In this document: positions 1 to 8,208 of the stretch, one piece after another
How positions within the stretch are numbered: position 1 is the first letter of the stretch
How the letters are laid out: each line of letters begins with the position of its first letter
Position numbers and translations under genes: made by a program
The notes under the pieces: model-generated
Database searches by the model: none
What the model was told of the DNA's origin: nothing
The model's input: only the letters and a program-made list of their open reading frames with translations
NCBI RefSeq assembly: GCF_000255295.1
Contig: NC_017030.1
Location: forward strand, 310,001 to 374,000
Source: Corallococcus coralloides DSM 2259
GTDB taxonomy: Bacteria; Myxococcota; Myxococcia; Myxococcales; Myxococcaceae
Length of the DNA: 64,000 nt
Direction of reading: 5' to 3'

Positions 1-47
1 GCGGACAGGAGCGCCAGCGCCAGGGGGAATGCACGGGGGAGGAACAT
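1..47 (-). CDS. 5' end of a second TonB-receptor-like gene (partial)
   Basis: Reading leftward from an ATG at 47, the frame encodes MFLPRAFPLALALLS, a typical signal-peptide start, and then leaves the window. The sequence upstream of this ATG matches the sequence upstream of the TonB-dependent receptor that starts at 4390: the same bases next to the start, then the same hairpins at the same distance. I therefore infer that this is the first part of a paralogous receptor gene, so that the receptor/lipoprotein operon occurs in tandem. Only 15 codons are visible, so the function rests on the shared leader and the signal peptide. Confidence 0.5.
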   Translation of the reverse strand, partial: MFLPRAFPLALALLS

Positions 48-240
48 GGGCGGGCGCTTCAACACCGGACCCCTACAAAAGTGACACCCGCGCTGTCGCC
101 GGACTGCTCCGGCCCGGCGAGGACACTGCATGCACTCATGGATTCGGCTCAAAGGCGCCCATGACTTCCCCGGCCCGGTGCGGAAGTCGGTTCACGCAGG
201 GCATCCGGACCGGGAGGTGAATCCCGGTGGTGCCCTTCCA
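48..240 (-). promoter_or_regulatory. Structured leader of the left receptor-like gene (copy A)
   Basis: This leader aligns along most of its length with 4391-4600. It holds an outer stem GGGCA/TGCCC (199-203 with 231-235) around an inner stem ACCGGGA/TCCCGGT (209-215 with 222-228), and a separate stem GACTTCC/GGAAGTC (163-169 with 182-188). Conserved blocks also lie beside the start codon and at 125-140. It may be a 5' UTR regulatory RNA plus promoter of the minus-strand gene starting at 47. The bases from 241 to 330 hold nothing I can identify. Confidence 0.5.
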
Positions 241-330
241 CTCGGAGTCTATGGGATGCCGTGCCAGGAGTCGCCGGGCCTCGTGATTCCCCTCGAGCCG
301 CGCCCCTCCGTCCCCAAGGCGGCGCGATGA

Positions 331-1614
331 CTACTCGAAGATGGACAGCTCGGAGAGGGTCCGGAGCTCAACGGGTTGGATGGCGCTGTTGTAGCCAAGG
401 GTTTCCACGGTGAGCCGCACGAAGCGCACGGGGTCCGTGCCGGTGAGGGGCACGTCCTGGAAGACCGGCGCCTTCCTGCCCAGGGGAAGCGGCCCGTCGC
501 CGTAAGGGGAGTCGCCAGTCGACTGGACGTTGAAGCCGAACTGGGTGTCGAGCAGGTTGCGCTCCAGCGAGGTCAGGTCCTGGAGCGTGACACGCGCCAG
601 GGATTGCCACTGTTCGCCGTCCGCGCTGCCCTCCAGGACGAGCCAATCCTTGCCGTGGGGGCCCGGCACGTAGCTCAGCCCGCGCACCACCGCGCGGCGG
701 GGCGTGCCCGGCTGGGGCAGGGTGATGGCGAGGCTCTTGGCCCGGGGAGTGGCCCGCTCCTGGGGGAAGTCCACGGGCGTGAGCAGGCCATCCGTCCATG
801 GACAGTCACCGGAGGGAGACGGCTCGCACGTCGCGCCGCGGCTGAGGGGGCGCAGCGTCCCCGTGGGCAGCGGTTCGGCGCCGGTGCGCCACTCCAGCTG
901 GAACTCCACGGAGCTCATCTCGCTGCCCAGGGGAGAGTAGATCCACGTGCCGGAGCTGGCGGCGCGCAGCAGGACTCGGGGCTGGACGAAGTCCTCCAGG
1001 ACGTACAGGCCCGGCGTCCACGGTGACGTCATGCCGCGCTCGCGCCAGAGCAGCTCGTCGCCGGACATGACCCACATCAGGGGCTCCGGGTCGGTCGCCA
1101 GGAGGGGGATGAAGTCGCCGGTGGCCTCGTCCTGCATCTCCATCGTGTCCGCCGTCTTGGGCTGGGCAGGCGCCGGGGGGGCGGGGGGGAAGGCCACAAT
1201 GGGGCCCTGCTCCCCCATGCTCACGGTCGGGTGCGCGTCCCAGGGCTGCAACGTGGGCAGCTCCACGTCGTCCTGGAAGAGGAATGAGACGAAGGCACCG
1301 CTGCCATCCTCCTCCAGCGGCAGCGCCAGGGTGAACCGGTTCATGTCCCTGAAGGCGTACGTATCGCTGACGGCCTCGCCGTAGAGCAGCTCCATTGTGA
1401 AGTCGCCGGAGGGCTCGGGGAGGACGGTGCCGAAGGGCTGGAAGACCCGGGTCTCCCGGTCCATGCGCTGGACGCTCAGCGGTTCGCCGGAGTGCGGCGT
1501 GCCGTCCCGGCGGAGCGCGCGGCCGTACACGAAGACAGGGTCCTCGGGATAGCGCTGGCAGCCGGTGGTGGCGGAGGCCAGGAGCGCCAGGGAGGTGACG
1601 AGTGCGCGTCGCAT
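331..1614 (-). CDS. Lipoprotein with discoidin-like C-terminus, partner of the TonB receptor
   Basis: The 427-residue product starts with a lipoprotein signal (MRRALVTSLALLASATTGC), so it should be lipid-anchored in the envelope. The middle is proline-rich (around residue 150) with no family I recognise. The last ~140 residues (for example LEGSADGEQWQSLA and the closing strands) resemble a galactose-binding or F5/8 type C fold, which suggests binding of a polymer or surface ligand. The ATG at 1614 is chosen because it follows the TGA of the receptor gene by one base, which implies translational coupling, and because it gives a proper lipobox. The role is probably accessory to the receptor, but the substrate is unknown. 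Confidence 0.7.
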   Translation of the reverse strand: MRRALVTSLALLASATTGCQRYPEDPVFVYGRALRRDGTPHSGEPLSVQRMDRETRVFQPFGTVLPEPSGDFTMELLYGEAVSDTYAFRDMNRFTLALPLEEDGSGAFVSFLFQDDVELPTLQPWDAHPTVSMGEQGPIVAFPPAPPAPAQPKTADTMEMQDEATGDFIPLLATDPEPLMWVMSGDELLWRERGMTSPWTPGLYVLEDFVQPRVLLRAASSGTWIYSPLGSEMSSVEFQLEWRTGAEPLPTGTLRPLSRGATCEPSPSGDCPWTDGLLTPVDFPQERATPRAKSLAITLPQPGTPRRAVVRGLSYVPGPHGKDWLVLEGSADGEQWQSLARVTLQDLTSLERNLLDTQFGFNVQSTGDSPYGDGPLPLGRKAPVFQDVPLTGTDPVRFVRLTVETLGYNSAIQPVELRTLSELSIFE

Positions 1615-1615
1615 G

Positions 1616-4390
1616 TCAGTAGGTCGCCTTGAGGCCGAGGAGCGGAAGGATGATGGGAATGCGGATGGGCGCTCGGGTGGGCTTGATGTCCTGGGGCTCC
1701 GAGCCGCTGAACCCGGACTCGAGGCGGTACTCGTAGCCCACGACCTCCTGCTGCGCGGAGAGGTTGAGCACGTCGAGCGACGCGTCCAGGGTGAAGTCCT
1801 GGTAGGCCCACGACTTCGCGATGCGCGCGTCCACGCGGAAGAACGGCGCCAGCCGCTGTGCGCGGTCCAGATCCTGCCGCACCCAGTTGGATGAGCCATC
1901 CGGGTTCGTCACCCAGCGCTGCGTCTGGGAGGTGATCTGCCCCGTCTCCGGACGGCCGGTGTTGAAGTGCACCACCGTGCCCACGGTCCAGTTGTTGCCG
2001 AACTTGTAGCTGAGCGCGGCATTGAAGGTATGCGCCTGTTCAAAGGCGAAGGGCAGCGTGCCTTCCACCGTCTCCAGCACGTGGTTGTCGTCGCCGATGC
2101 GGCCGAAACGCGCCTTCCGCTTGCTCTGCAGGAAGCTGTAGGAAACCCAGCCGAACCAGTGTCGGCCCAGCGGGTGGCGCGCCATCAGGTCGAAGCCGTA
2201 GGCGTAGCCCGTGGTGGCGGGGTCCTCGCCCAGGCCGCCCCGGCGGCGGCGGTTCTCCGCCACGTCCACCAGGTCGAACTCCACCGCGCGGGACAGCGGG
2301 TTGAAGTACGCGTCCGCGCTCAGCTCCAGCCCCTCGAAGGCCTTCCACTCCGCGCCCACGTCGAACTGCGCGCCGGACTGGAGGCCGTAGCGCAGGCTCG
2401 CGGTGTCGATGGCGGGCACATGCACGAGCACGGTGGGCGGCTGGTGGAACAGGCCCGCGCCGCCCTTGAGCGTGAGGGTGTCCGTCAGCGAATGGCGCAC
2501 GGACAGGCGCGGCTCCACCGCCGTGAAGGTCATGCCCGGCACCAGGTGATACGCATCCACGCGCAGGCCCGGCGTCACCACCCACGTGTCGGACGGCTTC
2601 CATGTCGCGGACGCATACACACCGGAGAAGGTGGCCAGGGCGCTGGGCCGCTTGAGCGGATCCGCTTCGTCGGTAGGGCGCCAGCCCGGCGGATACGCGC
2701 TGCCGGTGAGCGTGGTGGCGGAGCGGCGGTGCTCCACGTCCGCGCCCACGGCCAGGTCCAGCCACGACGTCAGCGAGCGGCGCCATCCCGCACGAGCGGA
2801 GACGCTCACCTGCCTCAGCCCGTACTCGCCCGCCTTCTCGATGAAGAGCTGGCCCCCGGCATCGCTCCGCGTCTCCTCGCCGGTGAGGCCCAGGCCATCC
2901 CAGCCCAGGGTGATGCCCACCTCGCCCTCGCCCTCCGCCACCGGGTGCGTGCCGCGCAGGTCGATGCGGTGGAAGCGCGACACGACGCTGGCCCCGTCTG
3001 CCCTCCTGCGCATCTCCGGCGAGATGCCCACGTCGTCGGAGCTGCCCAGCGCGAACAGGCGCAGGCGGCCCCGGCCCACCTTCTGCTCGACGCGCGCCTG
3101 GTAGTCCCAGAAGCCCGCGTGCACCTGATCCACTTCCGGCAGGACCCGGGTTGCCAGCGAGAGGAGCAGCGCGGAGTAGCTGAAGCGGCCCGCCAGACTG
3201 ACGCTGGTGCCCGTGGATTCAAAGGGCTGCTCGATGAAGCCGCCCGCGTTGATGAGGTCCGCGTACGCGGTGAAGTGCAGCCGGTCCTCGCGAGGACGGC
3301 TGATGCGTCCCTCCACCACGCCGCCCAGCACGCGGCCGTACTGCACCGGCGGCGCGCCCGGATAGAAGTCCACGGTGTCGATGAAGTCCGGGTGCACCAC
3401 CGCGGGCCCGAGCAGCAGGTGGTACAGCATCGGGATGCGCACGCCGTCCAGGAAGAAGCCCGTGGCGGCGGGCTGGCTGCCACGCACCACCGGGTAGCTG
3501 ATGCCGGATGCGAGGCTGCCCACGCCCGGCATCAGCATCACCACGCGGAACGGGTCGCCCAGCGTGCCGGGCACCTCGCGGATCTCCTGCTCGTGCAGGC
3601 TGATGCGCGTGACTTCCGTGCGCGGGCGCTCGTCGCGCACGACGGTCTCGTAGGGGTTCACCTCACGAGGCTGAAGCCGGTAGACGACCTGGAGTGTCTG
3701 GCCTCGCGTCAGCGTCTCCGGGAACGTCGTCGTCTCGTGACCCGGTGCGCGGACCTCCAGCGTGTGCGAGCCCGGCGGCAGGTCCATCGCGAAGTGGCCC
3801 CGTGCGTCCGTCGTGGCGGCGGGCTCCGCGGCGCCGTCCAGGAAGAGGGCTGCGTCGGAGAGGGGCTTGCGCGTGCCACGTGCGCGCACCTCGCCGGTGA
3901 GGCGCGTGGTGGAGGCGGGGACCTGCACGGGCGGAGTGAAGCGGTAGACGAAGGGCAGGCGCACCGCCACGGGAGTGCCGCCCAACGTGGCCGGGGTGAA
4001 GCGCAGGCCCGGGGCCGCGGCGAGCGCCGCGTCGGTGAGGCGCGGCTCGGTGGCGGCGCGCACCACCTTCGCCTCCGCGACGCGGCCCTCCACGTCCACC
4101 AGCAGCTCCAGCTCCACCTCGCCCGGCGTGCCCTCCAGGCCTTCCGGCCACGCGGCGGGAGCGTCGGCGGTGAGGCTGGGAGGCACGAGCGTCGTGTCAC
4201 CCGCGTCCGGGGAGAGGCCCAGGCGGAGGGCGTCCTCGGCGGAGAGGGACTGGCCCGCGTCGGTGGTGTGGACGTCCACCTCCACGGCGCGAGGCTCGCT
4301 GGTGGCGGAGGGCACGCCCTGCGCGTGGGCGATCACACCGGACAGGAGCACGAGCGCCAACACCAGGGGGGCGGCACGAGAGGGGGACAT
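1616..4390 (-). CDS. TonB-dependent receptor with N-terminal TonB-like domain
   Basis: This is a 924-residue outer-membrane receptor. A signal peptide (about 1-24) is followed by a region like the C-terminal domain of TonB (about 75-152, with VELELLVDVEGRVAEAKVV and LRFTPATLGGTPVAVRLPF), a carboxypeptidase-regulatory-like beta-sandwich (162-238), a plug (245-380) and a beta-barrel ending in an aromatic residue (KATY). The ATG at 4390 is chosen because it begins the signal peptide; the frame is open further upstream, but that part lies in the leader. A TonB-like domain on the receptor itself is unusual in enterobacterial systems. It may act as a periplasmic contact module or come from a domain fusion. 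The gene is coupled to the lipoprotein gene ending at 331, and the ligand cannot be told from sequence. Confidence 0.88.
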   Translation of the reverse strand: MSPSRAAPLVLALVLLSGVIAHAQGVPSATSEPRAVEVDVHTTDAGQSLSAEDALRLGLSPDAGDTTLVPPSLTADAPAAWPEGLEGTPGEVELELLVDVEGRVAEAKVVRAATEPRLTDAALAAAPGLRFTPATLGGTPVAVRLPFVYRFTPPVQVPASTTRLTGEVRARGTRKPLSDAALFLDGAAEPAATTDARGHFAMDLPPGSHTLEVRAPGHETTTFPETLTRGQTLQVVYRLQPREVNPYETVVRDERPRTEVTRISLHEQEIREVPGTLGDPFRVVMLMPGVGSLASGISYPVVRGSQPAATGFFLDGVRIPMLYHLLLGPAVVHPDFIDTVDFYPGAPPVQYGRVLGGVVEGRISRPREDRLHFTAYADLINAGGFIEQPFESTGTSVSLAGRFSYSALLLSLATRVLPEVDQVHAGFWDYQARVEQKVGRGRLRLFALGSSDDVGISPEMRRRADGASVVSRFHRIDLRGTHPVAEGEGEVGITLGWDGLGLTGEETRSDAGGQLFIEKAGEYGLRQVSVSARAGWRRSLTSWLDLAVGADVEHRRSATTLTGSAYPPGWRPTDEADPLKRPSALATFSGVYASATWKPSDTWVVTPGLRVDAYHLVPGMTFTAVEPRLSVRHSLTDTLTLKGGAGLFHQPPTVLVHVPAIDTASLRYGLQSGAQFDVGAEWKAFEGLELSADAYFNPLSRAVEFDLVDVAENRRRRGGLGEDPATTGYAYGFDLMARHPLGRHWFGWVSYSFLQSKRKARFGRIGDDNHVLETVEGTLPFAFEQAHTFNAALSYKFGNNWTVGTVVHFNTGRPETGQITSQTQRWVTNPDGSSNWVRQDLDRAQRLAPFFRVDARIAKSWAYQDFTLDASLDVLNLSAQQEVVGYEYRLESGFSGSEPQDIKPTRAPIRIPIILPLLGLKATY

Positions 4391-4600
4391 GATGGGCGGA
4401 CGCTTCAAACAGCGGCCACCCGACAGGCTGTCACCCAGGCCGAGCCCGGAAGGCTCCGGCGCGACGTGGGCACTGCACGCATTCATGACTTCAACCCCTG
4501 GTGTCCGTGACTTCTCTGGCCGGGCCGGAAGTCGATTCACGCAGGGCATACGGACCGGGAGGGGAAGTCCGGCTGTGCCTTCTTGCGCGGGGGCTGTCCC
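4391..4600 (-). promoter_or_regulatory. Structured leader of the TonB receptor operon (copy B)
   Basis: This is the counterpart of the leader at 48-240. It has the stem GACTTC/GAAGTC (4509-4514 with 4528-4533) and an outer GGCA/TGCC stem (4545-4548 with 4576-4579) around CGGAC/GTCCG (4551-4555 with 4567-4571). The inner stem differs in sequence from copy A, but a stem can still form. The distance from the stems to the start codon is about 150 bases in both copies. The rest of the 379-base divergent interval up to 4769 should hold the promoter of the plus-strand GRAS gene, but I see no clear -35/-10 pair. Confidence 0.5.
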
Positions 4601-4769
4601 CTGCCATGGCCTCCGCGTCGCGCCAGCCCGTCCCTGGGGATGGGCGCGCTGTGCGAACGCGCACGGCCCTCTGTCCCGAGGTGCCGCCCCCTGGAGCCGC
4701 GACAGGAGCGGTCGTTACACTTTTTCATGTCGAGCGGAAGCCACGGCCAGGGTTCCGCGGGGAGGGCGC

Positions 4770-5879
4770 ATGCGGACGCCGAAGGACGAACTGCTGCTCC
4801 GGGCGATGGACCATGCGTTGTCAGCGCGAACGATGGACGCGGTGGAAGCGCTGGCCGCGCTCTACCGGTTGTTGGACGCGGAGCGCATTCCCGAGGACGA
4901 GAACTACGCCGTGTTCGCCACGGCCTTGTCGCGCCGGTTGGAGGGGGCGACGGGGGCGCTGCATCCGTACCGGGCGTCGGAGGTGGACGGCAGCGCGCCC
5001 CAGATTGAGTTGTTCCGGCGGTTGATGAAGCACCTGCCGCTGGCATCGGCGGCGGACGCGGTGGCGAACGCACTGCTCGCGGATTTCCTACGAGGACACG
5101 CGGAGGCGACGCTGCTGGACGTGGGCATCGGGCAGGGGCGGCAGGAGTGCAACCTGCTGCGAGCGCTGGCGAAGGCGGGCGCGCTGCCCCGGCACCTGAC
5201 GGTGGTGGGCGTGGACCCCAGCGGCACGAGCCTGGTGGAGGCGCGAGACGCGGTGCTGGCGGTGGCGGAGGAGGTGGGGCTGTCGCTCGATTTCGTGAAG
5301 CTGGAGTCGCCGGTGGAGGACCTGGACGCGGCGACGTGGGCGGCGTTGCGAGCCGTGCGCCGGCCACTGGTGGTGAACGCGGCGTTCGCGCTGCACCACG
5401 TGGCGGAGAAGGAGACGTCGGGAGTGGAGGCGCGAGACGCGGTGCTGGCGAGGCTGGCGTCGTTGGGCCCGGTGGGCGTGGTGATGTGCGAGCCCCACGT
5501 CGACCACCACCGGGCACCGGCGCGTGAGCGATTGAAGAACGCGTGGAATCACTTCTCCCGGGTGTTCCAGCTGCTGGATACGCTGGAGATACCGGGCGCG
5601 GAGCGTCGCGCCATCAAGCGGTTCTTCGGTCGGGAGGTGGATGACATCGTGGGAACGGTGAACGAATCGGAGCGGTGCGAGCGGCACGAGCCGGCCCTGG
5701 CCTGGTGGGAGCGGTTGCAGCGCGCGGGCTTCGCGCCGCGAGGCGGGCTGGAGGCGGTGTGCCCGGACGACGTGCACCCGGCCGTGGGCCTGTGCGTGGA
5801 GGAGGGCACGGTGGGCATCACCTTCCGGGGCGATGTGCTGGTGTCGGTGCTGGCGGCGGTACCGGGGGAGGGCGCGTGA
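4770..5879 (+). CDS. GRAS family protein
   Basis: The 369-residue product has the landmarks of the GRAS family, a Rossmann methyltransferase-like fold known from plant regulators and also present in bacteria. A VHIID-like strand and glycine loop lie at about 115-124 (LLDVGIGQGRQ). The PFYRE region follows (RVFQLLDTLEIPG, then FFGREVDDIVG), then an ERHEPALAWWERLQRAGF stretch that matches the RVER/SAW part of the family. Bacterial GRAS proteins are thought to bind or modify small molecules; the substrate here is unknown. The ATG at 4770 has GGGGAGGG a few bases upstream. The stop overlaps the GTG of the next gene by four bases, so the two are translationally coupled. Confidence 0.82.
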   Translation: MRTPKDELLLRAMDHALSARTMDAVEALAALYRLLDAERIPEDENYAVFATALSRRLEGATGALHPYRASEVDGSAPQIELFRRLMKHLPLASAADAVANALLADFLRGHAEATLLDVGIGQGRQECNLLRALAKAGALPRHLTVVGVDPSGTSLVEARDAVLAVAEEVGLSLDFVKLESPVEDLDAATWAALRAVRRPLVVNAAFALHHVAEKETSGVEARDAVLARLASLGPVGVVMCEPHVDHHRAPARERLKNAWNHFSRVFQLLDTLEIPGAERRAIKRFFGREVDDIVGTVNESERCERHEPALAWWERLQRAGFAPRGGLEAVCPDDVHPAVGLCVEEGTVGITFRGDVLVSVLAAVPGEGA

Positions 5880-6367
5880 GCGATCTGGATGCGTTGGCGC
5901 CGAAGGTCATCGCGAAGTGCCGTGAGGCCGGGGTGCGGCTGGCATTGGCGGAGGCGTGTACGGGAGGGCTGATGACGGCGGCGCTGACGGAGGTGCCGGG
6001 GGCCTCGGCGGTGGTGGAGCGAGGGTTCGTGCCGTACTCGAACGAATCGAAGGGAGAGCAGCTGGGGGTGCCGCTGGCGTTGTTGCAGGCGCACGGGTCG
6101 GTGAGCGCGGAGGCGGTGGGCGCGATGGCGGCGGGGGCACTGGAGCGTTCGTGGGCGGACTGGGCGGTGGCGGAGACAGGCATCGCGGGGCCCGGAGGCG
6201 GGACGGAGACGAAGCCGGTGGGGCTGGTGTTCATCGCGGTGCAGCGGCGAGGGAGGGCCGCGGTGGTGGAGCGTCACCGGTTTGAAGGGGACCGGCGCCA
6301 GGTGCGGCATGCCGCGGCGGCGCGAGGGCTGGCCCTCCTTCTGGAGCAGGTGGGAGTGGAGTCCTGA
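5876..6367 (+). CDS. pncC: CinA-family nicotinamide-nucleotide amidohydrolase
   Basis: The 163-residue product covers the stand-alone CinA C-terminal domain. This domain deamidates nicotinamide mononucleotide to nicotinic acid mononucleotide in pyridine-nucleotide recycling. The family signatures LALAEACTGG (about 23-32) and AETGIAGPGGGTETKPVG (about 100-118) are both present, and the length is normal for PncC. The start is a GTG inside the GTGA that also contains the stop of the GRAS gene. There is no N-terminal molybdopterin-binding-like domain, so this is not full-length CinA. Coupling to the GRAS gene could point to related nucleotide or methylation chemistry, but that is inference. Confidence 0.88.
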   Translation: MSDLDALAPKVIAKCREAGVRLALAEACTGGLMTAALTEVPGASAVVERGFVPYSNESKGEQLGVPLALLQAHGSVSAEAVGAMAAGALERSWADWAVAETGIAGPGGGTETKPVGLVFIAVQRRGRAAVVERHRFEGDRRQVRHAAAARGLALLLEQVGVES

Positions 6368-6451
6368 ATAGGGGACTCATCCCTCCGGACGTTGGCACGT
6401 GGAGGCCTGATGGAGGAGAAGGTTTGACGCAGTCTCACGAAGGGGGCCTCG

Positions 6452-6850
6452 ATGTATCGAATCGACGTGGACCGAGCGGAATCCATCGTGAGCTTCGCGC
6501 TGGAGGGCTACATCCGGCTGGAGGAGATGCAGCGCTTCGTGGAGGACCTGCGCGCCGCGACGGATGAAGTGGCGGGGCAGGCCATCAAGATCGAAGCGGA
6601 CCTGCGCACGTTCCGGCCGGCATCACCGGAGGCCGCGGACCTCATCCGGAGGGTGCAGGAGTACGGGCTGCGCTCCGGGGTGACGCGGGTGGCGGAGCTG
6701 GTGCAGAACCAGATCGTCGCGTTGCAGTTGAACCGGGTGGCATCCGGGAGCGGGACGGACAAGATCCTCCGCCGTTTCTGGCAGGAGTCCGCGGCACGGA
6801 CCTGGCTGAAGCACGGAGACGCGGAGCTGGGAGTGGCGCTGCAGGGCTGA
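6452..6850 (+). CDS. STAS/SpoIIAA-like small protein
   Basis: The 132-residue protein alternates strands and helices in the pattern of SpoIIAA-like (STAS-type) proteins of myxobacteria: strand (SIVSFALEGYI), helix (LEEMQRFVEDLRAA), strand (AIKIEADLRTF), helix and a late RVAELVQNQI strand. No catalytic motif is visible. Proteins of this kind usually bind partners or lipids. The ATG has an AGGGGGG ribosome-binding site. The gene ends 12 bases before the toxin lipoprotein gene, so the two are probably co-transcribed. Whether it takes part in toxin delivery or self-protection is not known. Confidence 0.6.
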   Translation: MYRIDVDRAESIVSFALEGYIRLEEMQRFVEDLRAATDEVAGQAIKIEADLRTFRPASPEAADLIRRVQEYGLRSGVTRVAELVQNQIVALQLNRVASGSGTDKILRRFWQESAARTWLKHGDAELGVALQG

Positions 6851-6862
6851 GCGGAAACGAAC

Positions 6863-8188
6863 ATGCCAGCGCGCGGGTGGTGCGTGCTGTGGGTGTTGTT
6901 CGTGACGGGCTGCGCGACGTCACGGACGTGGCGGTTGGACACGGGAGAAGGCCGGGCGCGTGAGCACACGCCGCGCACGGACACGCGGCCCGTGACGCTG
7001 GAGCGAGACACCTTCGAGAAGGCGGTGCGGACGCTGGCGCGCGAAGCGCCGGTGTCGGCGCATCCGAGAAGGGAAGCCCTTCGGCTGTTGAATCCCGGAG
7101 CGGATCGTCCGCGCGCTTCACTCGGCGTCGTCTCCGTGGACGACCCGAGGCAGGGGCGCGTCCGCGTGGCTCAAGGACGCACGGAGTTGGAGACCGCCTA
7201 CGGACGCTGGTGCGTGCGCAAGCGATTGTCCGGAGACTGCCTGCGCCTGTTGGACCGGGGCCTGACGCTGGATGAGGAGGGCAAGCGGACGCTGGCCTTC
7301 CGGATTGCATTGGACTCGGTGTGGGAAGAGACGGCTGAAGCCTTGGAGGGGATGGTGGACCCCGAGGCGACAGTGTCCCTGCTGGTGATGACAGGCGCGG
7401 TGTACTTCGGCCTGTGGCTGGTGCCGGAGCCGCTGTTGTCGAAGGGAGTGGCGGCGACGCTGACGGTGGCGCTGATTGCGTACCTGGGCTGGGACACGGT
7501 GTGGAGTCTCATCCAGGGCTGGAGGGTGCTGGCGGCGGAGGTGAAGGAAGCGCAGACCTTCGACGGCATCCGGGACGCGGGAGAGAAGTACGGCGAGGTG
7601 ATGGGCAAGCAGGCGGCACGGGCCTTCGTGATGCTGGCGATGGCGGCGCTGGGAAGCACGGCGCAGACGCTGGCGACGAGGGTCGCGACACTGCCGGGCT
7701 CAGCGCAGGCCGCATTGGCGGGAGCGGAGCAGGGAGGCTTCCGGCTGGTGGCCGCGGCGGAGGTCTCCGCAATCGCGGTGTCCGCGAGCGGCGAGGTAAC
7801 CCTCGTGCTGGCGCCCAACGCGGTGGCGATGGGCACGAAGGGACCGAATGTCCCGGCGCCCGTTGAAGTCCGGGTGCATCACATCGCCACGAACAAGTGG
7901 TGGGAGGCGACGCACAACGGTGGCCCGTGGTCGCCCAAGTTCCAGGAACTTTTTGACCGTGCAGGGATGTCCCTGGATGACGAGGTGAACACAGTTCGTG
8001 TCCGGGGCCATCAAGGTCCGCATCCTCGGAAGTATCATGAGGAGGTCTATGAACGCTTGAAGGAGGCATTGGGACGTTGCAGGAGTATTCAGCGGTGCAG
8101 TGAGGCCCTCGTGAAGGAACTCCAGTCGATGGGAGCGGAGATCTCCACGGAGGGCAGCCGGCTCAACTTGCTTGTCACTCAACCCTGA
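6863..8188 (+). CDS. Sit-type lipoprotein toxin with C-terminal AHH nuclease domain
   Basis: The 441-residue product begins with a lipoprotein signal (lipobox Cys17 in VLFVTGC). It has two hydrophobic segments near residues 175-215 and ends in an AHH-type HNH/endonuclease-VII-fold nuclease. The catalytic signature is HH at 339-340, followed by histidines at about 383, 387 and 392 (RGHQGPHPRKYHEEVY). This architecture matches the polymorphic SitA lipoprotein toxins of myxobacteria, which move between kin by TraAB-dependent outer-membrane exchange; I think it belongs near the SitA5/TIGR02269 group, but this is from memory. The gene 20 bases downstream encodes an Imm11-like protein, as expected for a toxin-immunity pair. 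GC content falls towards the 3' end. Confidence 0.82.
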   Translation: MPARGWCVLWVLFVTGCATSRTWRLDTGEGRAREHTPRTDTRPVTLERDTFEKAVRTLAREAPVSAHPRREALRLLNPGADRPRASLGVVSVDDPRQGRVRVAQGRTELETAYGRWCVRKRLSGDCLRLLDRGLTLDEEGKRTLAFRIALDSVWEETAEALEGMVDPEATVSLLVMTGAVYFGLWLVPEPLLSKGVAATLTVALIAYLGWDTVWSLIQGWRVLAAEVKEAQTFDGIRDAGEKYGEVMGKQAARAFVMLAMAALGSTAQTLATRVATLPGSAQAALAGAEQGGFRLVAAAEVSAIAVSASGEVTLVLAPNAVAMGTKGPNVPAPVEVRVHHIATNKWWEATHNGGPWSPKFQELFDRAGMSLDDEVNTVRVRGHQGPHPRKYHEEVYERLKEALGRCRSIQRCSEALVKELQSMGAEISTEGSRLNLLVTQP

Positions 8189-8208
8189 GGCTCAGGACGC
8201 TGGTTCCG

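Noticed and set aside
199..290. Possible cobalamin riboswitch on the plus strand (GGTGAATCC and GCCAGGAGTCGCC segments)
   Set aside because: The B12-box match is incomplete, the second leader copy does not preserve it, and no plus-strand gene lies downstream of the left copy; the genes served lie on the minus strand.
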